Below, one piece after another: positions 40,618 through 49,545 of a stretch of 64,000 bases of DNA (positions within the stretch are counted from its first letter, which is position 1; every line of letters begins with the position of its first letter). The position numbers and the translations under genes were made by a program. The stretch is from Saprospiraceae bacterium (lineage in GTDB: Bacteria > Bacteroidota > Bacteroidia > Chitinophagales > Saprospiraceae), in the NCBI GenBank assembly GCA_016717145.1, contig JADKGD010000073.1, positions 186,001 through 250,000 of the forward strand, written 5' to 3'. The notes under the pieces were generated by a model that saw only the letters and a list, made by a program, of their open reading frames with translations, was not told the origin of the DNA and made no database searches.

Positions 40618-40649
40618 AATAAAGAGGTCCGGCGATGGACCTCTTTATT
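40618..40649 (+). terminator. Rho-independent terminator of katG
   Basis: AATAAAGAGGTCC (40618-40630) pairs over 13 bases with GGACCTCTTTATT (40637-40649) around GGCGAT, 39 bases after the katG stop, followed by a T-rich stretch. Confidence 0.88.
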
Positions 40650-40712
40650 TATGGTTTATTGTTTAACCCAAATAAGTTATTAGAACTTTGTTATGGAAAG
40701 CCAAAGGCCAAT

Positions 40713-40788
40713 AAAATCAAGACTTTTGGTGAGGAAGCATAGTGTATGCTATGCTTCCTCACCAAGTGAAGTGTAAAGGCTTGATTTT
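40713..40788. repeat. Nested long inverted repeat (cruciform-like)
   Basis: The inner stem GGTGAGGAAGCATAG (40728-40742) pairs perfectly over 15 bases with 40749-40763 around TGTATG. The outer stem AAAATCAAG (40713-40721) pairs with CTTGATTTT (40780-40788). It lies between the katG terminator and the end of the leftward rhodanese gene, 35 bases past the latter's stop, so it may terminate that gene, but the two-level structure is more elaborate than a normal terminator. Confidence 0.75.
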
Positions 40789-40822
40789 GCAGGCATTTTC
40801 CTTGGAATAGATTTTCTAATGA

Positions 40823-41152
40823 CTATTTTGGGTTTAATTGATCAACAATGCCCTTCACTTCATACCATGCTCCACCGTTTGTGACATTTGAACATCCATT
40901 TTTATCTAAGATTGATTTTGCTTGACTACTACGGTTGCCGCTTCTGCAAAATACAACTATGTTTTTTTTGTTTTTGAGTGTATTCAAATGTTCTTGTATT
41001 TTATCCAGAGGGATGTTTGTCGAACCGGAAATTTTACTGTCTTTGTACTCATCCGGACTCCGCACATCTACTAAAAATGCGCCTTTACTTATGATGTCGG
41101 CCAAGTCGATATTTTCCTTACTACCAAACAATTTATTCATTATTCCAAACAT
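40823..41152 (-). CDS. Rhodanese-like domain protein
   Basis: A single-domain rhodanese of 109 residues, the length of PspE/GlpE-type sulfurtransferases. AFLVDVRSPDEYKDSKISGS is the CDC25-like first motif. The active-site loop is VVFCRSGNRSSQA with the persulfide-carrying Cys69. No signal peptide, so it is cytoplasmic, unlike PspE. It transfers sulfane sulfur to cyanide, thiols or partner proteins. MFGIMNKLFG may contain a leading unconserved segment; the second Met (residue 5) is an alternative start. Single gene, leftward. Confidence 0.9.
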   Translation of the reverse strand: MFGIMNKLFGSKENIDLADIISKGAFLVDVRSPDEYKDSKISGSTNIPLDKIQEHLNTLKNKKNIVVFCRSGNRSSQAKSILDKNGCSNVTNGGAWYEVKGIVDQLNPK

Positions 41153-41365
41153 GATGTTGAATTTTTATTTGTGATTTTTAAGTTTATTACTTGCATTAAA
41201 ATATGCCTAAATATTGAATTATGTTGCAAAAATAAGTCAATTTAAATAGAAGTATGGTGACTTATGTTACAAAGCATGTAATATAGCATAATGTTATGCC
41301 AGGCTGATGTAAAGCTCCCGACATGGATGTGTATCAATAGATAGAATGTCCAGCTTGACCTGATA

Positions 41366-42391
41366 CTAAGCAGTCAATTTTTCTTTTTTTACTAAAGGAG
41401 AAACTTTTGTACCTATTAATTCAATTGACTTCATTAATTTTTGATGAGAAAGTCCGGCATCCATCTGAAAGGTAAAGCGCGATATGCCCCCAAGTGATTC
41501 GCTGTGTCTAAGGATTTTGGCAGCAACTGCTTCCGGATCGTCGATAAGCAATGCACCCAATTCGCCATTTTGAGCATCAAATCTTTCTCTTGTGACAGGT
41601 GGATATCCTCTTTCTTTTCCAATTTTTGTAAACATTTCTGCATATCCCGGATAGTAATCGCTAATGGCTTCCTCTTTACTGTTTGCCACATAGCCGAGTG
41701 AGTGTAGTCCCACTTTCCATTGTTGAGGTGCATGACCTGCCTTTTCCCATGCTTGTCTATACATATCAATTAATGGTCTGAATCGATGCGTTTCTCCGCC
41801 AATTACGGCTACCATAAGTGGCAATCCCAATTTTCCGGCCCTCACAAATGAAGCAGGTGTTCCTCCTACGCCAAGCCAGATTGGCAACTTGGTTTGGAGT
41901 GGACGTGGGTAAATCGCTTGATTATATAATGGAGGTCGAAATTTACCGGACCAGCTTATAATTTCATTGTCCCTAATTTTTAATAACAGATCCAATTTTT
42001 CTGTAAAAAGGGCGTCGTAATCGTTTAAATTTAATCCGAAGAGTGGGTACGATTCTGTAAAAGAGCCTCTGCCTGCAACAATTTCAGCCCTTCCATTCGA
42101 AATTAAGTCTAAAGTAGAAAAGTTTTGAAATACCCGAACCGGATCTGCAGCACTTAATACAGTAACCGCACTTGTCAAGATGATACGTTTTGTGCGCGAT
42201 GCAGCTGCAGCAAGAATAATAGCTGGAGCGGAATCTAAAAATTCTTTGCGGTAGTGTTCACCAATTCCAAAAACATCCAAACCTACCTGATCTGCCAATG
42301 TTATTCTTTCAAGTAATTCACCTAACGCCTGAGCATTGCTTATACCCAAATTAATGGGTGACGCAGCAAAACTATCTATTCCTATTTCCAT
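41366..42391 (-). CDS. LLM-class flavin-dependent oxidoreductase
   Basis: A luciferase-like TIM-barrel monooxygenase or reductase of 341 residues. I take the start at 42391 (MEIGIDSFAASPIN), where family proteins begin, rather than the upstream ATG at 42418. Recognisable parts are DVFGIGEHYRKEFLDSAP, IILTSAVTVLSAADPVRVFQ, AEIVAGRGSFTESYPLFGLN and PIWLGVGGTPASFVRAGKLG. These make up the FMN phosphate and barrel segments. The substrate is unknown. It lies 85 bases beyond the carbonic anhydrase on the same strand and could be the last gene of that unit. Confidence 0.88.
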   Translation of the reverse strand: MEIGIDSFAASPINLGISNAQALGELLERITLADQVGLDVFGIGEHYRKEFLDSAPAIILAAAASRTKRIILTSAVTVLSAADPVRVFQNFSTLDLISNGRAEIVAGRGSFTESYPLFGLNLNDYDALFTEKLDLLLKIRDNEIISWSGKFRPPLYNQAIYPRPLQTKLPIWLGVGGTPASFVRAGKLGLPLMVAVIGGETHRFRPLIDMYRQAWEKAGHAPQQWKVGLHSLGYVANSKEEAISDYYPGYAEMFTKIGKERGYPPVTRERFDAQNGELGALLIDDPEAVAAKILRHSESLGGISRFTFQMDAGLSHQKLMKSIELIGTKVSPLVKKEKLTA

Positions 42392-42476
42392 TTTAAAATA
42401 TTTTTTGATCTGCGGCATATAGAAAGTTCAATATTTCTTTTCAAACATCGCAACAAGGAATTTTTTTATACTATTT

Positions 42477-43211
42477 TTATTCTAAATAATTTTTTCGTAA
42501 GCCAGTTTTTAAATCTATGACCTCAAATTTTCTGGTTTCGTTAAATGAACCCATGTCGGTATCACTATTGATATGAATGGCCCCAAAAAGTATCAGATAT
42601 TTACAGTTGTATGTTGTCTCTGCCACTAAGGCTTCAATTCTTTTGTCAATGGCTTCATAAATGACTTCCGTTGCTTCTTTTAAAGGGATTTGGGCAGATA
42701 AAATGCGATCTTTTTTGTTCAATAATATTTGTTCAATGGTATTCATTTGATAGTCAATGTCAGTCATATTGTCTTTGATTATCATATTGTTTATTAACTT
42801 ATGTAAGGCACCTTTTGCCGCACCACAACATCCACTATTTTTTGATTGTCCATGTCTGTGAATTTCGCCAATTGTCCCATCTTTTGTAATACCAATATGA
42901 GGACCATAATAAATCCCAACGGCACCTTCATCCGGGACATGACTTGCAAAGGCACCCATTCCTGTCAGACCTGTAAATGGAAAGCCATCTAATCCGCCCA
43001 TTTTAAATGGTCCTAAAAACTCTTGTGTTCTTGCAGGATACTGAATACTGTTTACATCATCACTACAAAGGCTATCGGCCAGCATCACTTTCCCGGGTTC
43101 AATATCTAATTGGTCTTCTATAAAATCAATAAAATGGTTGACACTGTCAATAGTGGTAATGGCATTTGGATAATGTTGATGAATGATGGCTAATTTATCT
43201 TTCTTTTTCAT
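42477..43211 (-). CDS. LCIB-family beta-type (theta-like) carbonic anhydrase
   Basis: A 244-residue soluble protein. The zinc-site landmarks are LADSLCSDDVN (Cys49), YYGPHIGITKDG (His105) and KNSGCCGAAKGAL (Cys129). The intervals, 56 and 24 residues, are close to those I recall for the Chlamydomonas LCIB zinc ligands (54 and 24). Between them is KMGGLDGFPFTGLTGMGAFA, followed by SHVPDEGAVGI, a glycine-rich block shared by LCIB homologues. LCIB proteins are structurally beta-carbonic anhydrases interconverting CO2 and bicarbonate; some homologues are active, some not. The gene starts 15 bases after the bestrophin stop, so the two are an operon. No targeting signal is present, so it is cytoplasmic. 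Confidence 0.72.
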   Translation of the reverse strand: MKKKDKLAIIHQHYPNAITTIDSVNHFIDFIEDQLDIEPGKVMLADSLCSDDVNSIQYPARTQEFLGPFKMGGLDGFPFTGLTGMGAFASHVPDEGAVGIYYGPHIGITKDGTIGEIHRHGQSKNSGCCGAAKGALHKLINNMIIKDNMTDIDYQMNTIEQILLNKKDRILSAQIPLKEATEVIYEAIDKRIEALVAETTYNCKYLILFGAIHINSDTDMGSFNETRKFEVIDLKTGLRKNYLE

Positions 43212-43226
43212 TTTTTTATTTGTAAG

Positions 43227-44213
43227 TTAAAGTAATACATCATTAAATGGTTCTATTTTAGGTGGCAGATTTGTTTCGTTCAACATTTCTAAAATATCTA
43301 TCTCAATATTTCTGCAAATAAAAGAAATGGGTATGTCCGTAGAACCACTGTCAAATGGGTTTTCGCTTGCCTCACCAATTTGTTCCATAGTCATAAATAC
43401 CCAGGAAATAAGCACAGTAAAAGGAATAACCAACCATATGCCATACTCGCCTAATTTACTCATTTCTGTAAGTAATGCAAATGGCAGTAGAAAGATAAAT
43501 AGTTGAACAAATATCCGGCTAAACAAACTGTATTGACGGAATAATGGTGTAGTTTTGATACGTTCGCAACCACCCTGAAGATTATACAGTTCGGCCAGCA
43601 ATTTGGTTAAGTCGCTGTGTTCGTACTCATCTATTATCTTTTCTCGTTTAAGTTTTGTGACTACATCAAATTGGTATTTTAAAGTATAGCTGGCAATATT
43701 TCCTTTGTGTTTTACTTTTTCAAATATTTCTTTTTTGTCCAGTTTTTCAAAAAGAGCCTCAATAGCAATATCAAATTCTTTAATTTCATCTGAAGCAGAT
43801 ACATATTGTTTATGATAATCCTCTCTATTGGTTGCCCAGGGTATTGTCTTGCGAAGTTGTAAACGAAGAATATTTATATAAGCGATGTGGCGATTAAGAA
43901 AATTTATCTGCTTTGATTTATCTTCGACAAGCGAAATAATTGATGCTGCCAAAATTCTACTTGTATTGGTAATACCGCCCCATAACCGCCTGGCTTCCCA
44001 TAGCCTGTCATAAGCCTGGTTGTTTTTAAAGCCTACATAGAATGCTACGGCTGTACCAATAGAAGCCACTGGCAAAAATGGGATTGCAATTATTTTGAGG
44101 CCCAAAAACTGGTAAAGAAAAACTACAATTACACTTAAGGCAAGTGTTTGTAGCACGTTTTTTTTACCGAATAGCCATATAGCTTCAAAGGTGATTTTTT
44201 TATTTATTAGCAT
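43227..44213 (-). CDS. Bestrophin family anion channel
   Basis: A 328-residue membrane protein of the bacterial bestrophin (formerly UPF0187) family. It has two N-terminal helices around LALSVIVVFLYQFLGLKIIA, then AFYVGFKNNQAYDRLWEARR, the typical F..N.AY.RWWE-like loop, and two C-terminal helices (FVQLFIFLLPFALLTEM; WLVIPFTVLISWVFMTMEQI). The family end signature follows: GEASENPFDSGSTDIPISFI then CRNIEIDILEML. Bestrophins form pentameric channels for chloride, bicarbonate or, in some bacteria, cations. Being 15 bases upstream of an LCIB-type carbonic anhydrase suggests bicarbonate as the physiological ion here. Confidence 0.9.
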   Translation of the reverse strand: MLINKKITFEAIWLFGKKNVLQTLALSVIVVFLYQFLGLKIIAIPFLPVASIGTAVAFYVGFKNNQAYDRLWEARRLWGGITNTSRILAASIISLVEDKSKQINFLNRHIAYINILRLQLRKTIPWATNREDYHKQYVSASDEIKEFDIAIEALFEKLDKKEIFEKVKHKGNIASYTLKYQFDVVTKLKREKIIDEYEHSDLTKLLAELYNLQGGCERIKTTPLFRQYSLFSRIFVQLFIFLLPFALLTEMSKLGEYGIWLVIPFTVLISWVFMTMEQIGEASENPFDSGSTDIPISFICRNIEIDILEMLNETNLPPKIEPFNDVLL

Positions 44214-44318
44214 TTATTTTTGTTAAGTGGTTTTGAATAATTTTTTGTATCATTTTTTTTTGTTTATTATTTTGAGCTGATCATTTACCACAGCTGTGCC
44301 AAAAGTAAGAAAAAAACT

Positions 44319-46011
44319 TCATTCTTTTTTAGGTGGTATACACGAGGATCTCATTAAAGTCTGTTGCTTCTTTTCTTTCAATAAAAAATCCTTTATTGCC
44401 ATTAGCATAGCTTTATTGGAAGTAAAAAAGTTCACGGTTAAAATTGATGACTATAGTAATATCCATATCTTCGAGCGGGGCAGATTGTGCTTCTTTATAA
44501 AAATTATTTAACGACAAGGTATAATTATTCAGTATGTCATCATAAATATGTTTTAGCTTTCCAAAACGATCCTCTTTTTCCGCATCGAAAAGCGCATTTA
44601 TTTGATCGTATAATTCTTCCATTGTCTTTTTATGTTGCATAAAAAAATCGAATTTAATATCTTTTGAGGAGCGCTTGAGATTGGCTATATTGTTTCCTAT
44701 ATCCTTCATACTTTTTATAGAGTGCATAGAACTGCGTACGGACGAAATCAATTGGTTAATTTGAGAAACCTGGTTGCCCTGCAACTTATTTCTTAAATCT
44801 ACATAAAATGCCTGCAACTCGCCCTGCAGCTGTTTCAGAAATTCGTATTTTTCTTCAGGAGTTTGTAAAAAAAATTTTCTTTTTTCAAGGATGTTTTTTA
44901 AATCAGGACGCTCCCAAAACAATGTTTTATCAATCTCAAAATGGGACACATTAAAAAACATGGAACTATAGATAAAATATTCTGTTTCTCTGCGAAATAA
45001 ATCCAAGGCTGTTTCGGGTTCTCCTATATTTGCATTTCCAATGAAAGCGGTAGCTGTAGCATCAGTATCTTTATAAAACCCTTCCAAAAATTTTGAAAAT
45101 GGATTGAGGAATGGAAGGAAAATAATAATACCAAGCAGGTTTATCAAACTTGAAAAGGTGACCAGTCCGATAAGCGGATCGCTGATGTTCAAAATATCGG
45201 TGATCAGAAACAATATCAGTTTCAAAAAGATGAAGGCTAAACCAGTTAAGAAAATATTAAACATAAAATTGCCAAGTGCTACCCGTTTTTTTGAGGCATT
45301 ACCGCCAATTGAGGCCAGCAGTATTTTAATCGTTGTTCCTGTTTCTGAGCCGAGTACAATGGCAGCTGCAGGTGCAAATCCAATAACTCCTGCATGGAGC
45401 GCACTGAGACTTAGCGCCATCGTTACTGAACTTGATTGTACAATCAAGGTGATGACAAAACCGATCAGTAAAAATACAACTGAAGACATCTCCGCATAAG
45501 CCGAAAAGTCAAATTCCTTTACCTGCGCTTCCATAGATGATTTCATAAAGGCAAGCCCAATAAATAAGATACCAAAACCTAAAAGAAAAAGGGAAAGATA
45601 TTTAATTGTTTGACGGTTTCCAAAGAGCATAAGAAGAAAACCACCAATACAAACGGCAGGATAAGCGATCACTTCTATGTTCACTTTAAAACCCAGGGTA
45701 GCAACCAGCCAACTGGCGAGCGTAGTACCCAGGTTTGCACCGAGAATAATTGCCATCGCATTTTTCATAGTCAACACGCCTGCTCCCACAAATGCCAGTA
45801 TCATCACTGAAACCAGCGAACTGCTTTGAAGCACGCCTGTTACTATGGCTCCGCCTGTCACTGCTCCCAGGTTGTTACTGGCAATACGCTGAAGAAATAT
45901 TTTAAAGTTCCTGCCGGAAAGATTTTTTAAAGATTCCTCCAATAAATACATGGCAAAAAGGAACAACCCAATTCCGGCAAGGAGTTTAAAGATGTTAAAT
46001 AAAATGTCCAT
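44319..46011 (-). CDS. Na/Pi-cotransporter family protein with PhoU-like tail (one frameshift)
   Basis: About 563 residues. The two inverted transport repeats show GGAIVTGVLQSSSLVSVMIL with GANLGTTLASWLVATLG, and FVITLIVQSSSVTMALSLSA with GSETGTTIKILLASIGG; the QSSS motifs bind Na and phosphate. From about residue 340 a helical PhoU-like domain follows (FLQTPEEKYEFLKQLQGELQ, IKSMKDIGNNIANLKRSS). A frameshift in T6 near 44427 cuts the frame; the correct tail LFTSNKAMLMAIKDFLLKEK runs to 44319. It imports or exports phosphate with sodium across the inner membrane. The upstream CHAD gene suggests a link to polyphosphate. Confidence 0.87.
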
Positions 46012-46213
46012 TTGGCTTGGATGTATTCTGAAAATGTTGTAAAAATTTGTCTAAACCTTTTGATTCATGTTTTTGATGATCAAAATTACCATTAAGCTTG
46101 CCAATATTGGCGGACTTATAAAACCTTAATCTCCATGTCTGCTATTAAATTTATTTTCAACAGCAAACATACAAATTTATTCAATTATCATGATTTGATT
46201 TATTATGTCCTTT

Positions 46214-46993
46214 TTAAAATGCAGATTTCGGTAAGGCAATTCGTATCTTATGAAGTAATATTAACTTGTCCGAAGATATTTTTCTTTTTATTTTTTCCAG
46301 TTGACTGATCTCTTCATGATTTATTTCGCCACTTTCTATTGTTTTATCTAAATGGTATAGTATTACCTGACAATCATGCCATTTGCCAAGAAGTGTCGGT
46401 AAAATTTTTTTATTAGACATCGACTCATTTTTCTTTACATCCGTGCAATTCACAATGTTATAAAACTTTTTTAATTGCTTGCGAAGTTCGTGAATGTGCT
46501 GAGTTTGTACTGATGTTTGGCTTAGTAGTTTTGTAATACTATTTTGCTGGATATCCAGATAACTATTTACCTTTTTTTTACTAATAGAGGAAAGGAAAGA
46601 AGCAATAACATGATACTTTTTTTTCAAGCGGGCAGAAAAATTTTTATGCAGTATGGAAAAAAAATATTTTTGTTCTTTTAAGCGAAGTTTTTTTAAATTT
46701 CTCCTGAAATCTTTAAGAGAATTATTTATGCAATACTTTTTAAGTATGACTTCTTCAAGTTGAATTTCTCTTACCTTTCCTGCCTTGTGGAAAATCTGTT
46801 TAAAGGGTTTGAGTGTTTTTTTTTGCTTAAAATCCTGAGCACAAAAATTGATTAAATCGAGTAGGGCGTTTAGCTTTTTGATTTCAATCCGAAGTTTATG
46901 AAAAGTTTTGGAAGTATATTTATGCCTTTGCTTTGCCAATATAAAATGAATTGCAGCTTCCCTATTATGTAAATATTTAGTAGGTGCTTTCAT
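46214..46993 (-). CDS. CHAD domain protein (polyphosphate-binding helical domain)
   Basis: 259 residues, almost all helical and very basic (rich in Lys). The conserved histidine helices of CHAD are present: QRHKYTSKTFHKLRIEIKKL (about residues 22-41) and QTQHIHELRKQLKKFYNIVN in the second half. LKPFKQIFHKAGKVREIQLE is the internal repeat partner. CHAD domains bind inorganic polyphosphate and target proteins to polyP granules. The gene lies on the same strand as the Na/Pi cotransporter, which is consistent with phosphate storage. Its ATG overlaps the stop of a small upstream gene (ATGA). Confidence 0.87.
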   Translation of the reverse strand: MKAPTKYLHNREAAIHFILAKQRHKYTSKTFHKLRIEIKKLNALLDLINFCAQDFKQKKTLKPFKQIFHKAGKVREIQLEEVILKKYCINNSLKDFRRNLKKLRLKEQKYFFSILHKNFSARLKKKYHVIASFLSSISKKKVNSYLDIQQNSITKLLSQTSVQTQHIHELRKQLKKFYNIVNCTDVKKNESMSNKKILPTLLGKWHDCQVILYHLDKTIESGEINHEEISQLEKIKRKISSDKLILLHKIRIALPKSAF

Positions 46994-47244
46994 CTTTCTG
47001 CCAGGTAAATTTTCCCAAACCGAAAAATAATTATTACTGCTATGATTACCTTGCTGAATGGGTAAAATAAGAAAATTGAAATTCGTTTTTTTAAGTATGG
47101 CTCAACAAACCGGATGTGTTGGCTATGTCCCAAAATGTCAGGTAAGAGATAATCATTATCTTCTGGTTCTTCTGGAAATGCCTCCGTCGTGGGTTGGCAT
47201 ACACCGCAATTTAAAAGCGTATTTTTTTGAGTGTGACTTTTCAT
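46990..47244 (-). CDS. Small single-helix membrane protein of unknown function
   Basis: About 84 residues from MKSHTQKNTLLNCGVCQPTT (an alternative start three codons upstream, at 47253, is possible). The middle is acidic (EAFPEEPEDNDYLLPDI). The C-terminal half holds one hydrophobic segment, FSKVIIAVIIIFRFGKIYLA. A Cys-x-x-Cys (CGVC) near the N-terminus may bind metal. No family is recognised. Its stop overlaps the CHAD start by ATGA and its start is close to the stop of the multicopper oxidase at 47260, so the four genes could be one leftward transcript. Confidence 0.4.
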   Translation of the reverse strand: MKSHTQKNTLLNCGVCQPTTEAFPEEPEDNDYLLPDILGHSQHIRFVEPYLKKRISIFLFYPFSKVIIAVIIIFRFGKIYLAER

Positions 47245-47259
47245 TCTAAGCAATATTTT

Positions 47260-49527
47260 TTAATAAGTAAAATTTATTCCTACACCTAAACCCATATCGC
47301 TGTCGTAATGTGTGCTTATTGAAATGTTTTTTTCAGCGATGTAACGAAAGCCGAGTAAGTATTCTTTATCGGAATTAAGCAGCCAACTCATTCGCAAACG
47401 TTTGGAAACTGGAATATCTTCACGTGAAAGTTGAAAACGAAAGAAGCCACTAAAGTCCATTCTTACGTCTGTAATAATGAGAAGCGGTAAGGTGTAGCGA
47501 ACGCCAATGACACCTGTGTGCCGATTATTTTTATTGCTTGATTGTCCAAACATGGTTTTTGTTTCGTCACCAAAAATATTTTTTGGACTGGACATGAAAT
47601 CAAAGATATTTTTTTGTGGTTCGCCTTCCTTCTTGTAATGAAAATCAAATCCTATGTATGGAAACCACCATTGCATTTTTCCAAAATATTTACCAATCGT
47701 TGTTTCACTTTCGAAACCGTGTTCAGCATGATAACCCATGTGCCACATTTCCCCAATCTGCCAACGTGTGTTTCCAAACATTGCTTCTCCATCACTGCCA
47801 TTGGTTGAAAGAGCTATGTTTGTCATGAAGTGAAATTTTCTATCATCTGCAAATAGTTTTTGCCGGGCAAGTTTTGGGTTTGGAATTTCGGGATTTGCTG
47901 CTTGATTTTCATAAGTTAAAACTCTGCCCATTCCACTCATCATGTGATACAAAATGTGACAATGAAAAAACCAATCGCCTTCTGCATTGGCATTAAATTC
48001 AATGGTGTCAGTCTCCATTGGCATAATGTCCACAACATTTTTTAATGGTGCAAAATCGCCCTGTCCGTTTAGCAAACGAAAATCATGTCCATGTAAGTGC
48101 ATTGGGTGACGCATCATAGAATTATTGTACAGAATAATTCTAATATTTTCGCCTTTGTGAATTAAAATTTTGTCAGCTTCTGATATTACTTTATTGTCCA
48201 AACTCCACACATAGCGGTTCATGTTTCCGGTTAATTCAAACTTAAGTTCTTTCATTGGTGCATCTATAGGCAAACTTGTTTTGATGGGTGATTTTAACAT
48301 GGTATAATTCAGCGTAACAATATCTTCTTTTATTTTCGGATGGTTGTGTGTTTCAGTTTTCTGCTTTTTTTTTGATTTTTTCTCTCCAGTAATTTCCGGA
48401 TACATTACATTATTCATATCCATTTGATTTAAACTCATGCTCATTCCCATGTCGTCTAAATTTCCGTTCATTTTCATCATGCCGTTCATCATGTTCATTC
48501 CTTCAAAATATTTCAGTTTTGGTAATGGTTCTGCTATATGTTTTATTCCATCACCTAAATAAATGGACGCAGATTTTGTTCTGTCTTCTGCCGTTGCTAA
48601 AAATTGATAGCTACCTGTATCAGGTCGGCTTACAATAACATCATAAGTTTCTGAAACTGCAATCAGCAATCTATCCACTTCAATGGGTTCTACATCGTTG
48701 CCATCGTTTGCAACAACTGTGATTTTTCCACCAGCATAAGTAAGCCAAAAGTTTGTGGATGCACCACCATTTGATATTTTTAACCGGATTTTGTTAGCTT
48801 TGAAAGTTGGGGTTGTTGATTCATTCGCCCCATTGATTAAAAATTTATCGTAATAGACATCACTCACATCCATTGCATTCATTCGCTTCCATTCGTTTTG
48901 CAATTTGGTTTTTAAATAGCCCTGTTGAATGGCTTCAAAATAACTTTGTGTGGTTCCTTTCTTAATCGCAAACCAATCTGTTGCGTTATGCAACATGCGG
49001 TGAACATTCTCGGGTTTGTAATTTGTCCATTCACTTAAAATTATTGGAATGCCTGGCAAATCATCGATGCCTTTTCTAAAAGTTGTATCATCTTTTCTTT
49101 TCAATAGTATCATCGAACCATACATGCCTATTTGTTCTTGCAAACCTGAGTGTGAATGATACCAATGTGTGCCGTGTTGTATGATGGCAAACCTATACAA
49201 GTGTGTTGTATGTGGTTTGATTGGCATTTGTGTAAGGTTTGGAACTCCGTCAAATTGGTTTGGCAAAAAGATTCCGTGCCAATGCATAGACGTTTCTTCG
49301 TCTAACGCATTATGAACATATATTTCTGCCGTATCACCTTCGGTAAAAGTAAGCGTTGGCATCGGGATTTGTCCGTTTACGGCTATGGCTCTTTTTATTT
49401 TTCCAGTGAAGTTTACGGTGGTGTCTTTCACATACAAATCATAGCGAACAACTTTTTGTCCTGAAAGATTGCTGTATGAAACAACACAAAATAAAGTGAG
49501 AATTGATAATCTGATTTTCCTTAACAC
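47260..49527 (-). CDS. Multicopper oxidase fused to CopB-like outer-membrane barrel
   Basis: 755 residues with a signal peptide (1-24). The copper ligands are complete: MHWHGIF (82-85), GTHWYHSHSGLQEQ (121-128), RHPMHLHGHDF and WFFHCHILYHMMSGMGRV. A methionine-rich insertion (about 345-390, with MNMMNGMMKMNG and MGMSMSLNQMDM) is the cuprous-ion docking loop of CopA/CueO-type enzymes. After about residue 555 comes a second domain with MWHMGYHAEHGFES and GIGVNFTY-like strands, matching CopB, the barrel partner. It oxidises Cu(I) in the periplasm or at the surface to protect against copper. A CopA-CopB fusion is seen in other Bacteroidota. Confidence 0.9.
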   Translation of the reverse strand: MLRKIRLSILTLFCVVSYSNLSGQKVVRYDLYVKDTTVNFTGKIKRAIAVNGQIPMPTLTFTEGDTAEIYVHNALDEETSMHWHGIFLPNQFDGVPNLTQMPIKPHTTHLYRFAIIQHGTHWYHSHSGLQEQIGMYGSMILLKRKDDTTFRKGIDDLPGIPIILSEWTNYKPENVHRMLHNATDWFAIKKGTTQSYFEAIQQGYLKTKLQNEWKRMNAMDVSDVYYDKFLINGANESTTPTFKANKIRLKISNGGASTNFWLTYAGGKITVVANDGNDVEPIEVDRLLIAVSETYDVIVSRPDTGSYQFLATAEDRTKSASIYLGDGIKHIAEPLPKLKYFEGMNMMNGMMKMNGNLDDMGMSMSLNQMDMNNVMYPEITGEKKSKKKQKTETHNHPKIKEDIVTLNYTMLKSPIKTSLPIDAPMKELKFELTGNMNRYVWSLDNKVISEADKILIHKGENIRIILYNNSMMRHPMHLHGHDFRLLNGQGDFAPLKNVVDIMPMETDTIEFNANAEGDWFFHCHILYHMMSGMGRVLTYENQAANPEIPNPKLARQKLFADDRKFHFMTNIALSTNGSDGEAMFGNTRWQIGEMWHMGYHAEHGFESETTIGKYFGKMQWWFPYIGFDFHYKKEGEPQKNIFDFMSSPKNIFGDETKTMFGQSSNKNNRHTGVIGVRYTLPLLIITDVRMDFSGFFRFQLSREDIPVSKRLRMSWLLNSDKEYLLGFRYIAEKNISISTHYDSDMGLGVGINFTY

Positions 49528-49545
49528 AATAAATGAGTTGCATTA

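Noticed and set aside
43227..46011. Anti-phage defence system considered for the membrane genes around 43-46 kb
   Set aside because: Bestrophin, Na/Pi cotransporter and CHAD have ordinary transport/storage signatures; no nuclease, helicase or sensor gene is adjacent.
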